In this document: positions 12,367 through 24,178 of the stretch, piece after piece | Position numbering within the stretch: position 1 is the first letter of the stretch | Layout of the letters: each line of letters opens with the position of its first letter | Assembly (NCBI GenBank): GCA_036346205.1 | Contig: JARFJB010002420.1 | Coordinates: forward strand, 581,501-645,500 | Direction: 5' to 3' | Length of the DNA: 64,000 nt | Source of the DNA: Vesta saturnalis | Taxonomy: Eukaryota > Arthropoda > Insecta > Coleoptera > Lampyridae | The notes under the pieces: model-generated | What the model saw: the letters and a program-made list of their open reading frames with translations, nothing else | The model's database searches: none | What the model was told of the DNA's origin: nothing | Program-made: the position numbers and the translations under genes

Positions 12367-12694
12367 AAACGTGAATTACGCACCATAAATGGTGGAACTG
12401 TCAAATTTTTCGTTAAAACAAACGAACGTTGTTATCATTCACAAAAAAAAAAATTTGCTATGGAAATTACGATGACAGATTTAGATTTCTTGTGCATATG
12501 TGACTGAACAATGCTTTAGTTAAAAACGTATAGGTTTAATGATTTTTTTAATAAGTAACGAAAACCAAAATTTGCATTTTTTTGCAATAACTCAAAAACA
12601 AAAGATGACAGCTCTAATTTTCTTTCAGATTGTTGTTGAACATAAAAATGCGCAATTTTACCCTAATTTAACCAACTGTTTATCTTTAAATATA

Positions 12695-13026
12695 AGCGAG
12701 ATCCTCATGCATGCAGTCGAAACCTGCTTAGCATTCGGGAGGTACTGGGTTCGATTCCCATTACCGCCTACCTTGTATGAGGTTTTTTGAGGGGGTTTTC
12801 CTTATACACATGTAGCGACATGGTCATTACGTATATGCACACCATGTTCGGCTACTTAGGCGAATTATGGGGTAGTATTTTCCCCCTTAGAACCCTAACT
12901 CCGTTCCATTTGATCCATCCGACCACACATCTTAATCCACCATTCATATATACTAAAAAACACACCAAACCCAAAACAAAACCAAACACACCTAGATAAA
13001 TTTACCTTTTTTTTTTATAAAAAATA

Positions 13027-13029
<3 letters not shown>
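12695..13029 (+). mobile_element. tRNA-derived SINE, copy 1
   Basis: A pol III B box is clear in GGTTCGATTCC (near 12749), and the A box upstream is degraded. The body (CCGCCTACCTTG..., ...TTAGGCGAATTATGGGGTAGTATT..., ...AGAACCCTAACTCC...) is shared with copies at 16417 and, inverted, at 25144. It ends in a T-rich stretch that runs into (TA)n. Confidence 0.78.

Positions 13030-13090
<61 letters not shown>
13030..13090. repeat. (TA)n microsatellite
   Basis: About 30 TA units immediately 3' of SINE copy 1, probably grown from its tail. Confidence 0.97.
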
Positions 13091-13094
<4 letters not shown>

Positions 13095-14219
13095 TGTAAA
13101 TAGTACTATTGTAATGTTTAGTAAAAGTATATTTTTAAAAATTTAGTGGATTTTATTGTTTTCTCATCAGACCATATAATTATAGTTATCTTCAAGATAC
13201 TCATAAACTAGTCATCATTACTGTCAATTTTGATAGTTCGAGTTGTCTTTTGTTTGTATATTTTAAATCACATACGCCTTGCGCCATTACTCGTTTCAAC
13301 CTAATAATGAGATTGAAGTTGAAACTAATAATTGAGCTAGGACAATGTGCTTTTGATAGAAAATTTCAGATAGAGAAAATCTGTCAGAAGGATGCACACT
13401 AGTCATCAGTCATCAACCCGAAGGATACTTATTAGTCTCTTGAAGATAAAATAATATATTGCGTTCGACGTGTAGGTTGATCGATATTTCGGTCGACTGC
13501 AAAACTCAAACTCAATAATGATCAATGTACACGTCTTACATAATAATCTACTATTAGTATTTTAATATACATATACTGCAATGCAGTGGCGCATCAACAG
13601 TTATGCAAGATTTAGTGTAAATATGTAAATAGGTAATAACTGTTTTGAGTAAATCAAAAATTTATCTCTGAAAACTGATAATCTACTATATTTAGTTGTA
13701 ATAATAAATGTGTAAATTCTGACAAAACTATGTTGATAGACATAGAAATACAAAGGTTGTATATCAAAAAGTCGGCGATGTCGATCGTTAATTGCAGTAA
13801 TCCCTTCCGGTAAATAGACTGTTTATACTGCAAATAAATCATCAGTAAATATTACCGATTATGCCATTTAAACATTTAAAAACCATCACGAAACAATTAT
13901 CGAATAAATAGAATTGAAATTGTTTTGTGTGCGGTAAATATACCAGCAAGACATGTATTATACAAACGGTAGCTGGATACTCTCTAATGCAATCATACAA
14001 CAAGAAATTTCAGACAGAATGATGTTATAATATATGAATGCAATGCTAATTGATTTAAAGATATTTATTAGCGTAACTGTTTTCATAATTAAGTAAGAAG
14101 TCCATTTGGTTAATACTTTAGTTTCAAAAGGATTTATAATTACTTTTACACTCGAACGAGAATTTTGAAAATTAAAACTGGTATTTATATAAGAGAAACT
14201 TAGAGATTGAATTTGAGTG
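13091..14219. other. AT-rich region without recognisable gene
   Basis: Only short open frames and no family motifs. I see no repeats shared with the rest of the window. Confidence 0.4.
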
Positions 14220-15335
14220 ATCCATGCATCTCTTATAACCGGACTAATTAGACGAGACGAGAGATCGAGAGGACCGGCTTTTAATTAACATTCCTCGCTC
14301 ACCTCCTCGGAAGGAGTTGCAAATTAAAGGCAATAACTGCCAAGATGAGCATTGGCAAAACGTAACGTCGATGTGAATCGACGTTTTTGTTTGCTAATTG
14401 TTGAATTAATTCTATGTCCTTTCATCAATTCACTTCAGTGAGCTGGAGGCCAATGAATTGCCAATTTTATCGCGCGTTCTCTGTGCGAATGCTTTCTTTA
14501 ACTTTCCATTCAACGACATGCGGAATTCTCTTTTAACACTGTTTCGCAATTAAGTATAATCGTGGAAAAAATATTGAATAAAGAACAGTAACCCTAAATT
14601 TGAGTTTTACGTTGCTTTTACGCTTATACTTGATGACACGTGTATATACATGTCACTTAATCCAAGCTCTACATTTCTTAAAAGACCCCGCAGTCAATAT
14701 TCATTTAAGAGAATTGAGTTGGTAACAAGATCGCGTTTCGTGTCTTAGAAGAGTTCTTAATCAACCGTAAGTTAGAAGCATAGTTTGGGGGTATTACAGA
14801 TGAATAAAGTAGAATTTAACCTACCAAGATGGCCACGTAATAGAGAATGACGACGACAGGAGACCTCGTTGAAACGTTGCGTGTCCGCGGCAATATCGAA
14901 AATGAGGATGGGTAGTTGATTCCGAACCGACAGATGCTAGCTTCTGATGTGCGACGATGAGGAGTTATAAGATGGCCAAGACACTGCAGAGAATTCCTAT
15001 CGCTTCTGTGTACGCGTTCCCTAGAGACGCCGCTTCAAACCGGGACGTGACACTGAGGCGATGCTAAATCGAGGTCATTTCTAAGCTCTGCATGTGCTAG
15101 TGAAAACTGTCATTTGAACACTGCAATACAGACACTGGAAACCGATTCTTGTGCCTTTATACATTTATCTAAGTGCGTCTCGAGCCTTTCAAACAGGCAG
15201 AAGATGCTATTCTTGCGTTTAAGTATTAAATAGCTATAGGTTTAGCTTTGCGGCCCTACAAAGTTATGACGGTGTCGATGCGGAAAAACGTGAAGGGTTT
15301 CACAGCCTGCAAATCTGATCGGAAATTCTCGTTTA
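14220..15335. other. GC-richer unique segment, unassigned
   Basis: It stands out from its surroundings by higher GC and by the absence of TE motifs and (TA)n. It has a hairpin AACGTCGA-TGTGAA-TCGACGTT (14364-14385) and several CG-containing words around 14860-15060. No long open frame crosses it. It could be a host non-coding exon, a regulatory element or an unrecognised repeat. Confidence 0.35.
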
Positions 15336-15881
15336 AAATTTGTTACTGAATGAACATGTGACTGTTTTTTGTACTTTTCTTTCCGAAGCGGTTTCTCGAC
15401 CATTACATATGTTCTTATCAAATATACATTCTGTAAGCCTAAATAATGTTAGCGGGAAAGTTTTAGAAACAACATTTAACTTTATGAAGAAGCTTAGTTC
15501 CAACTTTTTACTACGCTTTAGTTTGTATTTTTTTAAATAATACAATGCTTCTAAATATTAATATTTTATAACGACAATACTTTTCATGTTAATAAATTTA
15601 TTAATAGAATTTCTAAATTTGAACTTAGAATTGTATTGCAATACAGAATTAAACCTTAGTCTTGCTATTTAATTGTGTAATACGTTCCAGGTTACTGTGA
15701 TTGAATATTCACTTTCAGTAGAGTATATATTGTTTTCGCGTTTGATGAATGTCTAGCAACAGTTCACTCAAGTCTTTAATTCTATTTTACATTACATTTT
15801 AATGGAAAGGACAATTGAAAATTAGTTTTAGAGTAAATAGATTAATTATTTGCGTGACATTCTTGAGATTAACAAGTAGTA

Positions 15882-15922
<41 letters not shown>

Positions 15923-16416
15923 TTTTGTAATGATCATTTTACGTTAAATTGTTGGGAACACGTTTAGCCCAAAATAATAATGAATACAAATATCTAACAG
16001 TTGTGAAAACATTATTCGTTAATGCGTACTACATCAATTTTTTTTTTATTCGAAGTAGAAAGTTTTAGTACTACTTCAGAAAACATCAGCGGCATATTGA
16101 CAACTTCTCATGGTTTCATCGCAATAGAATGAACGTTGTGAGAATCCATACGGCAGGGAAAAATATAAGTAAGAATTTTTATATATTAAAATTATGATTT
16201 ATCAGTTTTGTTCAGATGTCTTTAAAATTAAGTTGATAAAAAAATTATGCTTATTTATTAACTACGATGGACACTTCAAAGAGTATGTTTTGAGGTTGTT
16301 ATTCTTTTGAGAAAGTAGAAGAAACAAAACTATCCGTTAACTTATGGACACTCGTGCAACACGATACTAATACTACAATAATATTCATTGTAACACTTGC
16401 TCCTACTAGTTTTAAC
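15336..16416. other. AT-rich region with a short (TA)n
   Basis: Holds a (TA)16 microsatellite at 15887-15919. Overlapping open frames on both strands at 15333-15545 have no recognisable product. Nothing else is supported. Confidence 0.4.
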
Positions 16417-16682
16417 CTAGCTAGTTGGATCTGGGTAACACCGTCTGATTAGAATTTCGAAGATAATGGGTTCTATTAACGTTACCGCCTACCTTGCGTG
16501 AGATTTTTGCAGAGAATTTTCCTTATGCACATATAGAGACATGAGCACTGCGTGTACGGACAGCATGTATGGATATTTAGACGAATGTTAGAGTAATATC
16601 TTCCCTCTCAGAACCCTAACTCCATTCCTTCCGATCCTATCGGGGAAAGAAACACGTTGTTTTCCTTCCCTTTTTACTAGTT
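16417..16682 (+). mobile_element. tRNA-derived SINE, copy 2
   Basis: A-box-like TAGCTAGTTGG near the 5' end and B-box-like GGTTCTATTAA about 45 bases later, followed by the shared body (ACCGCCTACCTTGCGTGAG..., ...AGAACCCTAACTCC...) and the tail ...ACACGTTGTTTTCCTTCCC. More diverged than copy 1. Same strand. Confidence 0.75.
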
Positions 16683-17323
16683 TGTAAAAGTAAACTTTAT
16701 AGACATGTAAACTTTCACTTCAAAATTTATTTTTGAAAGGAGGTGCATAGCCCGAATTAACCTAAAAACGTTATGCATACCTCTGTGTTTGTATTTGTGG
16801 GTCTAGATCTAAACACAAACGAAAATGTCAGGCATCTCTATATGCATCAATGGTTATTAACACTACCCGTGACTAAATTTTGCCCTACAAAAGGAATTCC
16901 ACCTTTAGTAAGGGATCGTCAACGTGTCAAGCACCGTATTGCCACGGGACCTAGTTTTACTTGCTATCCGAAAAGAAGGAGTGCTTTGATTTTTACCCAT
17001 TCTAGAGAAACAGTTACCTCGACCAGCTTTAAACCTGCGCTACTTAGGGAAAAGGTCAGCACTTTAATCATTCTACTACCGAGCAGTTGATTACCTTCTA
17101 CTATTGTGCTTAATATATCTACCAGGGAGTATGATATAACGTAGAAGCTCTATAAACGCGAACTGATTAACTTTGAGTTCTGGTAAATAATCGTAATTGA
17201 TTTGCATGAACCACTATTATCACCTTTACTAACTACCCTCCAACCAATTTATTTACACAGTTACGTACATTTCTTGAATCACTGTTCAACTCGCAACAAT
17301 ATTTTGAAAAGATAAATGCTGAA
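16683..17323. other. Unassigned interval with a 105-codon open frame
   Basis: The frame at 16773-17090 has ordinary composition but no motif I recognise and no neighbouring gene support. It is left unannotated as a gene. Confidence 0.3.
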
Positions 17324-17615
17324 CCCGTGTCCGTGTCCGTGTCCGTGTCCGTGTCCGTGTCCGTGTCCGTGTCCATGTCTGTGTCCGTTTCTGTGCCCGT
17401 GTCCGTGTCTGTCTCCGTGTCCGTGTCCGTGTCCGTGTCCGTGTCCGTGTCCGTGTCCGTACCCGTGTCCGTGTCCGTGTCCGTGTCCGCGTCCGTGTCC
17501 GTGTCGGTGTTCGTGTCTGTGTCCATGTCTGTTTCCGTGTCTGGTATCGGCGTCCGTGTCAGTGTTGCTATCGTACCGGTATCGGTATCGGTATCGGTAT
17601 CTGTACCGGTATTGG
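17324..17615. repeat. Hexanucleotide array (CCGTGT)n passing into (CGGTAT)n
   Basis: More than 40 hexamer units, mostly TGTCCG/CCGTGT with CCATGT, CTGTGT and CCGCGT variants. From about 17570 the unit changes to CGGTAT. The open frames on both strands here (Cys-Pro, Ser-Val, Asp-Thr and His-Gly repeats) are by-products of the array. Confidence 0.97.
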
Positions 17616-17864
17616 TGGTAAAAAAATTTTTCAAAATAAACAGTTTCTGAAAAAATTGGGTACTTCAAAATTTCCCGCTTCACTGATGCAATTGATAAAT
17701 TAGAAATATTTTGAACGATTTTATATGAAAATGTTATTACATTACTATCATAACATTACAATTGATGAAATTACAATTATATGGAGTATTTGAGAGAGTA
17801 AAAAATTGGATTGCAAGCTTAAAAAAAGGTAAATTTTCTATTTGAAAATGAAAACCAATCGCCA

Positions 17865-18775
17865 AGGCCAATTTCTGTGTCCACCCCCGTAAATATCGAT
17901 GCAGTCCATGACATGATTTTATCACTGTCGAATTGGGCTAAAACGAATATCTGAGGCACTGAATATTTCATATCAACGCGTCCATCATATGGTTCACGTC
18001 GATTTGGACATTAGAAAAATTTCTGCAAAATGCATCCCCAAATGTCTGAATGTTGACTAGAAGCGTGCAAGCATCGCGTTTGATCTGTGGTCGGTTTGAA
18101 AAAGATGCAAACTTCTTAAGACGTGTTGTTACTATGGATGAAGCTTGGGTACATTTCTACGACCCAGTAACAAAGCATCAATCGATGGAATGGAGAAACT
18201 CTGGTTTTTTAAGGCTTAAGAAATTTCGTGTTTAAAAATCTGCTAGAAAAGCACTTGCGTTAGTTTTTTAGGATTGTCAAGGAGTAACCATGATTGATTT
18301 TCTGTGAAAGGGGAGAACTATAACTGAGAATTACTACTCGACGTTACTGACCACTCTCTGAGAAGAAACTGTGGAGAGAAAATGCGGAAAGTTGTACAAA
18401 TGTATTTTGTTTTTACAGGACAACGCCCCTGCACACAAATCACATGTTGCTATGCAAACAATTCGTGATATTGGGGTTGAATTACTTGAACATCCCTCTT
18501 ATTTACCAGATCTGAATCCGTCTGACTATCATGTCTTTCCTCAACTGCAAAAAGTCTAGAAGGTCCTAATTTTTTCCAACAGAGGTGATAGAAGCTGTGA
18601 AGGTCTGGTTTACAAAGCAAAGATAATTTTTTTTGAAAGGTCTAGAGGAGTTGCAGGTTCGTTGTAATAAATGCATCCAATTAAGGGGACAGTATGTTGG
18701 ATAATAAAATATGTTGACTTTCAAATTTTGTTTGTTTCTATAGTAGGCTAAGAATTTTCAATACACCCTCGTACT
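17865..18775 (+). pseudogene. Classical mariner (DD34D) transposase, decayed
   Basis: Blocks in order: 'GRPISVSTPVNIDAVHDMI'; helix-turn-helix ending 'VHHMVHVDL'; 'GRFEKDANFLRRVVTMDEAW' with the first catalytic Asp; 'VHFYDPVTKHQSMEW'; 'FLQDNAPAHKSHVAMQTI' with the second Asp; and 'LLEHPSYLPDLNPSDYHVF' with the third. The second-to-third Asp spacing suits mariner. Stops and frame changes (near 17940, 18058, 18236, 18304 and 18556) make it inactive. The downstream CTAAGAATTTTCAATACACCCTCGTA may be the 3' inverted terminus. This is a different clade from the DUF4817 relics. Confidence 0.85.
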
Positions 18776-18779
18776 TAAT

Positions 18780-19374
18780 AAAGATCCTACCACCAGTGTT
18801 GAAGATAGAGTTAATGACATTGTTAATAAACTTGAAAAGAGCAATTTTATTTCAAAAGTAGTATCTAAAAATCTAAACCCATATAGAGGTATTATTCCAA
18901 AATACGATGGTTTACCTAAAGTACACAAAGACAACATACCGTTACGTCCTATATATAGTTAACATACTTGATACAGCATTTTATACAAGAGTAAATATCG
19001 TATCAAAGGTATTCTTGATCAAAAAATGAATAATCCTCCGGTTTCTAGTAATTTTGTTATAACATCATTTGATGGGAAATCACTTTTTACTAATATTTCT
19101 TTAGACCTTACTATGAAAATAATAGCGGACCACTTTAACCTAATACAAAGTAGGTGTCCTATAGAATAAAATGACTTCGTCAATATCATTCATTTTCTAT
19201 TTAATAACACCTACTTCATCTATGACAAACAATACTACTCACAAATTTCTGGTTACCCAATGGAAGGAACAATATCTCCCTCTACTGTAGAAATTGTGAT
19301 GAACGATCGACTTTACTTCGTTGTTGACAAAATAGATTTTCAATTTCCATTCATTTGTCAATATGTATGTCCTT

Positions 19375-19376
<2 letters not shown>
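18780..19376 (+). pseudogene. Penelope-like reverse transcriptase, 5' part of a split element
   Basis: Nearly one frame: 'PYRGIIPKYDGLPKVHKDNI', 'PLRPIYS', 'VITSFDGKSLFTNISLDLTM', 'NTYFIYDKQYYSQISGYPM' and 'VEIVMNDRL', then 'FPFICQYV' just before the expected YVDD. These are the RT fingers and palm of a Penelope-like element. The element stops at the (TA)n and resumes at 22840 with its linker and endonuclease. About 60 residues, including the catalytic aspartates, are missing at the break. Confidence 0.83.

Positions 19377-19465
<89 letters not shown>
19377..19465. repeat. (TA)n microsatellite
   Basis: About 44 TA units between the Penelope RT and the mariner-like element. Confidence 0.97.
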
Positions 19466-19466
<1 letters not shown>

Positions 19467-21654
19467 CGTGTTCAGCGAGGAATGGGACAGTGCAATATCG
19501 CGAGAGCGGATGAAGATTTTAAATTATGAAAATATTTTGTAAATATCTTCCAAGGGCGCAATTTGTTGGCACAAAGATTTGAATCAACGCCCATCACCGC
19601 CAGGTGGCGCTATCTCACTTCAATTTTTAAATGCAATGCCCTATTTTTTATTTCATTTTTGGATTCTATGACATATTTCTGATTGACTCCTACCAACCTA
19701 TCTTTTGTAGTTTCTGAGAAAAAATAATTTTTGGAATTTTATTAATTGAAAGAATACAAATTAAATTAAATGTTCAAATGTTTCTCCATCATTTTCACAC
19801 ACGTTTGATAACGCCTAATTAATGTAACACTAGTTGCCGCTCTTAAAGTTTCTCGTGGTATGTTTGCACAAGCAATTATAATTTTGTTTTGTAACTCATC
19901 TACATCTCTAGAAGGTGTTTCATACACTACACTCTTTAAATGTCCCCAAAGAAAGTAGTCTAAGGGGCTAAGGTCAGGAGAACGAGCTGGCCACATAATG
20001 GGACCATTTGTACCTATCCATCGTTGCGGAAACACTCTACTTAGATAATTTCTCACTATTGCGCTGTTGTGCGCCGGTGCGCCATCCTGTTGAAAGTACA
20101 TCACTTGCCGCAGATTTACATTTACATCTTCAAGCAAAGGAGGCAGTTGATTTTCAAGAAAATATAAATAGCGTTGGCCTGTTAAGGTACCATTAAAAAA
20201 TATGGGCCAATCAATTTGTCATCTATCATTTCGCACCATACATTTATGTTCCATCTCACTTGGAAATTGGTTGCTCTTACCCAATGAGGATTTTCTGACG
20301 ACCAGTAATGGGAATTGTGGCGATTAACGATTCCATTGTTTGAAAAATTAGTTTCATCAGACCACACGATACGACCTAGAAAATTAGGGTCTTGCGCATA
20401 ATGTTCCATAAGAACTCGGGTGATAAAATTAAGTCTGCGATCTTGATCTCCTGCATGTAGTCCATGTACCAAATGAAATTTGAAATGGTTTGTATTTATT
20501 AGATTTTAATATTTTATGGACAGAACCAACTGATACGGCACACTCTTCAGAAATAGATCTCACAGACTTCATGTACCACATATGGTGTCTTATTAAAAGC
20601 GGAACATCCTCAAGTAGCTCAGGCAATTGTTCACGAATGAAAGTAAGATAAGATTGTCCATCAAGTCGTCTCGGAAGAAAGAATGGGCTAATAAAGTAAT
20701 CGGCTATAATTCCTGACCAGATGTTCACCGAAAATTGATGTTGGATATGGGTTTCAGTTGGGGCTTTGGGATTCTCATCCGCCCACAAATGGTTATTGTG
20801 AAAATTCTGAATCGCATTTCTTGAGAAATTACATTCGTCCGTGAACAGGATATGTGAATCGAATTATGGATTATGTGCAATATTATGAAGACACCACTGA
20901 CAAAAAGTTACTCGCTTAGGAAAATTTCTCGGGAGTAATGCCTGTACTCTCAAAATATGGTATGGATATAACAAATAATCCATTAAAATTCTCCAAACAA
21001 TTTGATGGCAAATATTCAAGTTTGTAGCTATCTTTTTTGTACTCGTTTCAGGCTGTTCTTCGACTGCGTGCAGGACTGCTTCCTCAATTTCAGTTGTTCT
21101 TACACTTAGAAGCCTACTTCAGATGTACCTCTTAGGACACTACCAGTTTCAACAAGACGCTGATGCATATTCGAGAAGGTTCGACTATTTGGTAAAGCAC
21201 GTACACATAATGCATATCAGCCATTTCAGCAATTGTATACGTCATCATTAATAACAAAATTGTACAAAAACAATGGGAAAAGTTAATTTACAGTGACTTA
21301 AATTGAACTAGAAAATGTCACATGGAAAAAGCAAGTGTCATTTTGAAAGACAACTAGACTTATTGTGAAATTGTTATTTCATTCATTGAATTAATTTTTC
21401 GTACAATACAACGGTTTTTATTTTATTACTCCCAAACGGAACATTCTAGAAACATAATTCAAGAGAGCTTTTATTTTTCAAATTGAACGAGGAATTAAAA
21501 TGTAATTTTGTTTTTCAAGAAATCAGTGGCGTATAATTTTATTTCTTCAAAAATATCCAAGTGAGTGCCCATACGCACGCCACTGCAGAAGCTGGAAATT
21601 AACTTCGTATCGAAAAATATCCACTTCAATATTCGCATATCATTAAGGAACACA

Positions 21655-21656
<2 letters not shown>
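19466..21656 (-). mobile_element. DUF4817-type mariner-like element, TA-bracketed
   Basis: A 2.2 kb element lying exactly between two (TA)n arrays. The left end GCGTGTTCAGCGAGGAATG and the reverse complement of the right end (CAGTGTGTTCCTTAATGA) are similar but imperfect termini. It carries two partly overlapping transposase relics (next entry). CAGTGGCG/CGCCACTG words near 21525 and 21580 form an internal inverted repeat. Confidence 0.7.
19763..21250 (-). pseudogene. Chimeric pair of mariner-like transposase relics
   Basis: Reading leftward, a first copy gives a helix-turn-helix remnant, a first-Asp region (about 20860-20820), 'WADENPKAPTETHIQHQF', 'NIWSGIIADYFISPFFL' and 'LPELLEDVPLLIRHHMW', and ends where the second-Asp box should begin. 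It fuses to a second copy that restarts upstream in the protein: 'ISEECAVSVGSVHKIL', 'HAGDQDRRLNFITRV', 'IVWSDETNFSNNGIVNRHN', 'MYFQQDGAPAHNSAIVRNYL' and 'WPARSPDLSPLDYFLWGHL'. The second copy keeps all three catalytic Asp (SDETNF, QQDGAPAH, SPLDYF) but is split by frameshifts. Confidence 0.82.

Positions 21657-21726
<70 letters not shown>
21657..21726. repeat. (TA)n microsatellite
   Basis: About 35 TA units separating the mariner-like element from the foldback element. Confidence 0.97.
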
Positions 21727-21732
<6 letters not shown>

Positions 21733-22771
21733 CATGTTGGACACAGGAAAATCTTTATATTTCTGAAAATTATTGCGGTTCGTGTTGACAACCAAAATCC
21801 ATTTGTGACATTTGTCACGTGATCATATTTGGCGGGAATTTTGAAAATGTTAACGCGATGAAATGGGTCAATTGACAAGATATCGAAAAATTGTAATAAG
21901 AAAATGAATTTAGAATGCAACAAAGACCCCACATACCAATTTTCAGTCAAATAAGAAAAAAAAAAAAAATAATACCATTTATTCCCCTCTGCTTTTATTA
22001 CGAACATCATAAAACCTTGTTTTGCCTGGAAATAGTTTTAATAACATAAATTACATCACTTTAGGTCCAGATTAACCAAATATTTGTAAAATAGACAATT
22101 TGTGAGAGGAAAACTTAGAAAATACAATTTAGCCTCGCACTGGTTGCGTTCATGCCCGTATATTGAAGCGCATGAGCTGGTCTAATATTTTTAACGGTAA
22201 TTAAAATGTAAACGAACTAATATTTGTAATTAAAACTTAACAACACATTATTTATTCTTATTAAATTTAATATTGATTAGTACATTTGAAATTAGCCATA
22301 TTTTTGAATTTAATAAGTTGGCTTTGGAAAAATCAAATATTTCTGCTTATAAGAATGAAAATTATTGCTCCTTAAAGTGCACCTCATCATTTAAACACCT
22401 AAAATTATGTAATTTATGTTATTAAAACTATTCCCAGGTAAAACAAGATTTTATGATGTTTCGTAATAAAAGCCGAGGGGAATAAATGGAATTTTTATTT
22501 TTTTTCAGATTTGATTGAGAATTGGTATGTGGAGTCTTTGTTACATTCTAAATACATTTTTTTAATACAATTTTTCGATATCTTGTCAATTTGACTCATT
22601 TTTCGGCATCGCGGTAAACATTTTTTTAAATTCCCGCCAAATCTATGGTCACGTGACAAATGTCACAATGAATTTTTTTGTTGTCAGACATGTAGAAACG
22701 AACCGCCAATAGAGTTTTTCAGAAATTTTAATAATAAAAATTTTTCCCCCATGTGTCCAACTTTATGGTCC

Positions 22772-22774
<3 letters not shown>
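21727..22774. mobile_element. Foldback element with terminal inverted repeats of about 345 bp
   Basis: Left arm 21727-22070 and right arm about 22395-22774 are inverted copies. Shared blocks include GTTGGACACA, CATTTGTCACGTGA.CATA, GGCGGGAATTT, GACAAGATATCGAAAAATTGTA and CACATACCAATT. The 325-bp centre has no gene. It is bracketed by (TA)n on both sides. It is non-autonomous and probably TA-targeting. Confidence 0.85.

Positions 22775-22839
<65 letters not shown>
22775..22839. repeat. (TA)n microsatellite
   Basis: About 32 TA units. The right-hand end of the nested block that splits the Penelope element. Confidence 0.97.
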
Positions 22840-22841
<2 letters not shown>

Positions 22842-23390
22842 ATATAATTAATTAGAAAAAATTCAAACATTACAATATTCGTATTTATCTAACCACCCTT
22901 ACAAACAAAAAATTAATGTTATAAATGGACTTAAAAATAGAATCGATAAGATAGAAAACAGTTAACCTACTAGTCTTTGAAAAATTTACTATTTACGGAA
23001 GTTAATAACAACACAATTACAACTAATACTAATAATTGGGAACAACAACATGCAGAACAGACAACCTTTAGAAGGTTTTCTTACATTCCCACTTTAACTC
23101 CACTAATTAATAGATTGTTTGAACCTTATAATTTCTAACTCCCCTATTAGAAATATTAATTATTTCTATCCAAAATTAAAAGATACATTTTCCATATAGG
23201 ATAGTTCAGATTTAGTTTATGGCATTCCATGCAACCAGTGTAATTACTTTTACATTGAACAAACTTCACAGAAACTCTTTAAAAGAATTGCGTTACACAC
23301 TATTGATAATCTTAAACCGATTTCTAAGTCAACATCCACATAATACTGGGCACACATTTGATTAAATAGAAACTAAAACTCTCAAATTCA
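22840..23390 (+). pseudogene. Penelope-like element, linker and GIY-YIG endonuclease (3' part)
   Basis: The post-RT linker 'YLSNHPYKQKINVINGLKNR' continues the RT seen at 18.8-19.4 kb. Then come 'RFSYIPTLTPLINRLF' and, in another frame, 'SDLVYGIPCNQCNYFYIEQ' followed by 'TSQKLFKRIALHTIDN'. This is the GIY-YIG endonuclease with its Cys pair; the conserved GQT is EQT here. There are several frame changes. Same element as 18780-19376. Confidence 0.83.
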
Positions 23391-24097
23391 GAATAAGTCC
23401 CGATTTTTATCAAATTTGAATGGGAACATTCGCATTCGGCCGCTGCGTTCCCCCTTTTGATTGCCTATGTCGACGTGAGGGTCGAGAGTTTGCGACAGAC
23501 GGCGAAGGAGTGGGGAGGGATTAGGGCGTCGTGACGTATAGTCGAAACCACCGAGGGGATGGAACACACATATCATGGTGGAGGGGTGTTTCTTTCCACG
23601 CGCATCGATTCTGAGGAAAGTCGACGTCGAGCATCTCTTAATACATTCGTTATTTAACGATCGATTTTTTCGAAACTTTACACCAATGTAGATTGAGACC
23701 AAATGCTAAAATAGGATTTTCAACTTTTTTGTATCCCCTCCATTTTTCGAGATATAGAGCGATCTTCCTTATTCGCGCATCCGGACTCTGAAATTTCAAA
23801 TATAAGGTTATAGATGAAAAATCCGTCAAAAAACGAAAGTCGATTTTTATGATCGAACTTGGAATGGAGCGAGTGTTCAAACTTAGGTTAGACAGGTTCT
23901 ACTATGAGCCTGTAACATTATACAACTTTAAAACTGATCCTGCATTGAAACCGACGAGTTATACAATGACCGAAAATCATGACCACCACAAAATCTCTCC
24001 AAAGTACTCTTAAAATCATTTTTAAGCCTTTTACAAACATTTTGGGTTTTAACAAAATTTGACCCATCTAATCTAAATCCCTTCCCAATAGCTCACA

Positions 24098-24100
<3 letters not shown>
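23391..24100. other. GC-richer block then AT-rich DNA, unassigned
   Basis: 23420-23650 is clearly GC-richer (CGGCCGCTGCG, GACAGACGGCG, GGGCGTCGTGACG) and 23640-23900 has CG-containing words. Two overlapping minus-strand frames (23388-23702 and 23650-23880) show no known family. It could be an unrecognised repeat end or the Penelope downstream region. Confidence 0.3.

Positions 24101-24177
<77 letters not shown>
24101..24177. repeat. Compound (TA)n-(TG)n microsatellite
   Basis: TA units at 24101-24136, a short CAAG-type junction, then about 19 TG units to 24177. Confidence 0.97.

Positions 24178-24178
<1 letters not shown>

Noticed and set aside
16773..17090. 105-codon open frame
   Set aside because: No recognisable motif, ordinary length for chance in this window and no supporting context.
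17233..17683. Open frames on both strands encoding Thr-Asp, His-Gly, Cys-Pro and Ser-Val repeats
   Set aside because: All are forced by the hexanucleotide array; frames stay open in several phases at once and no start or family signal exists.
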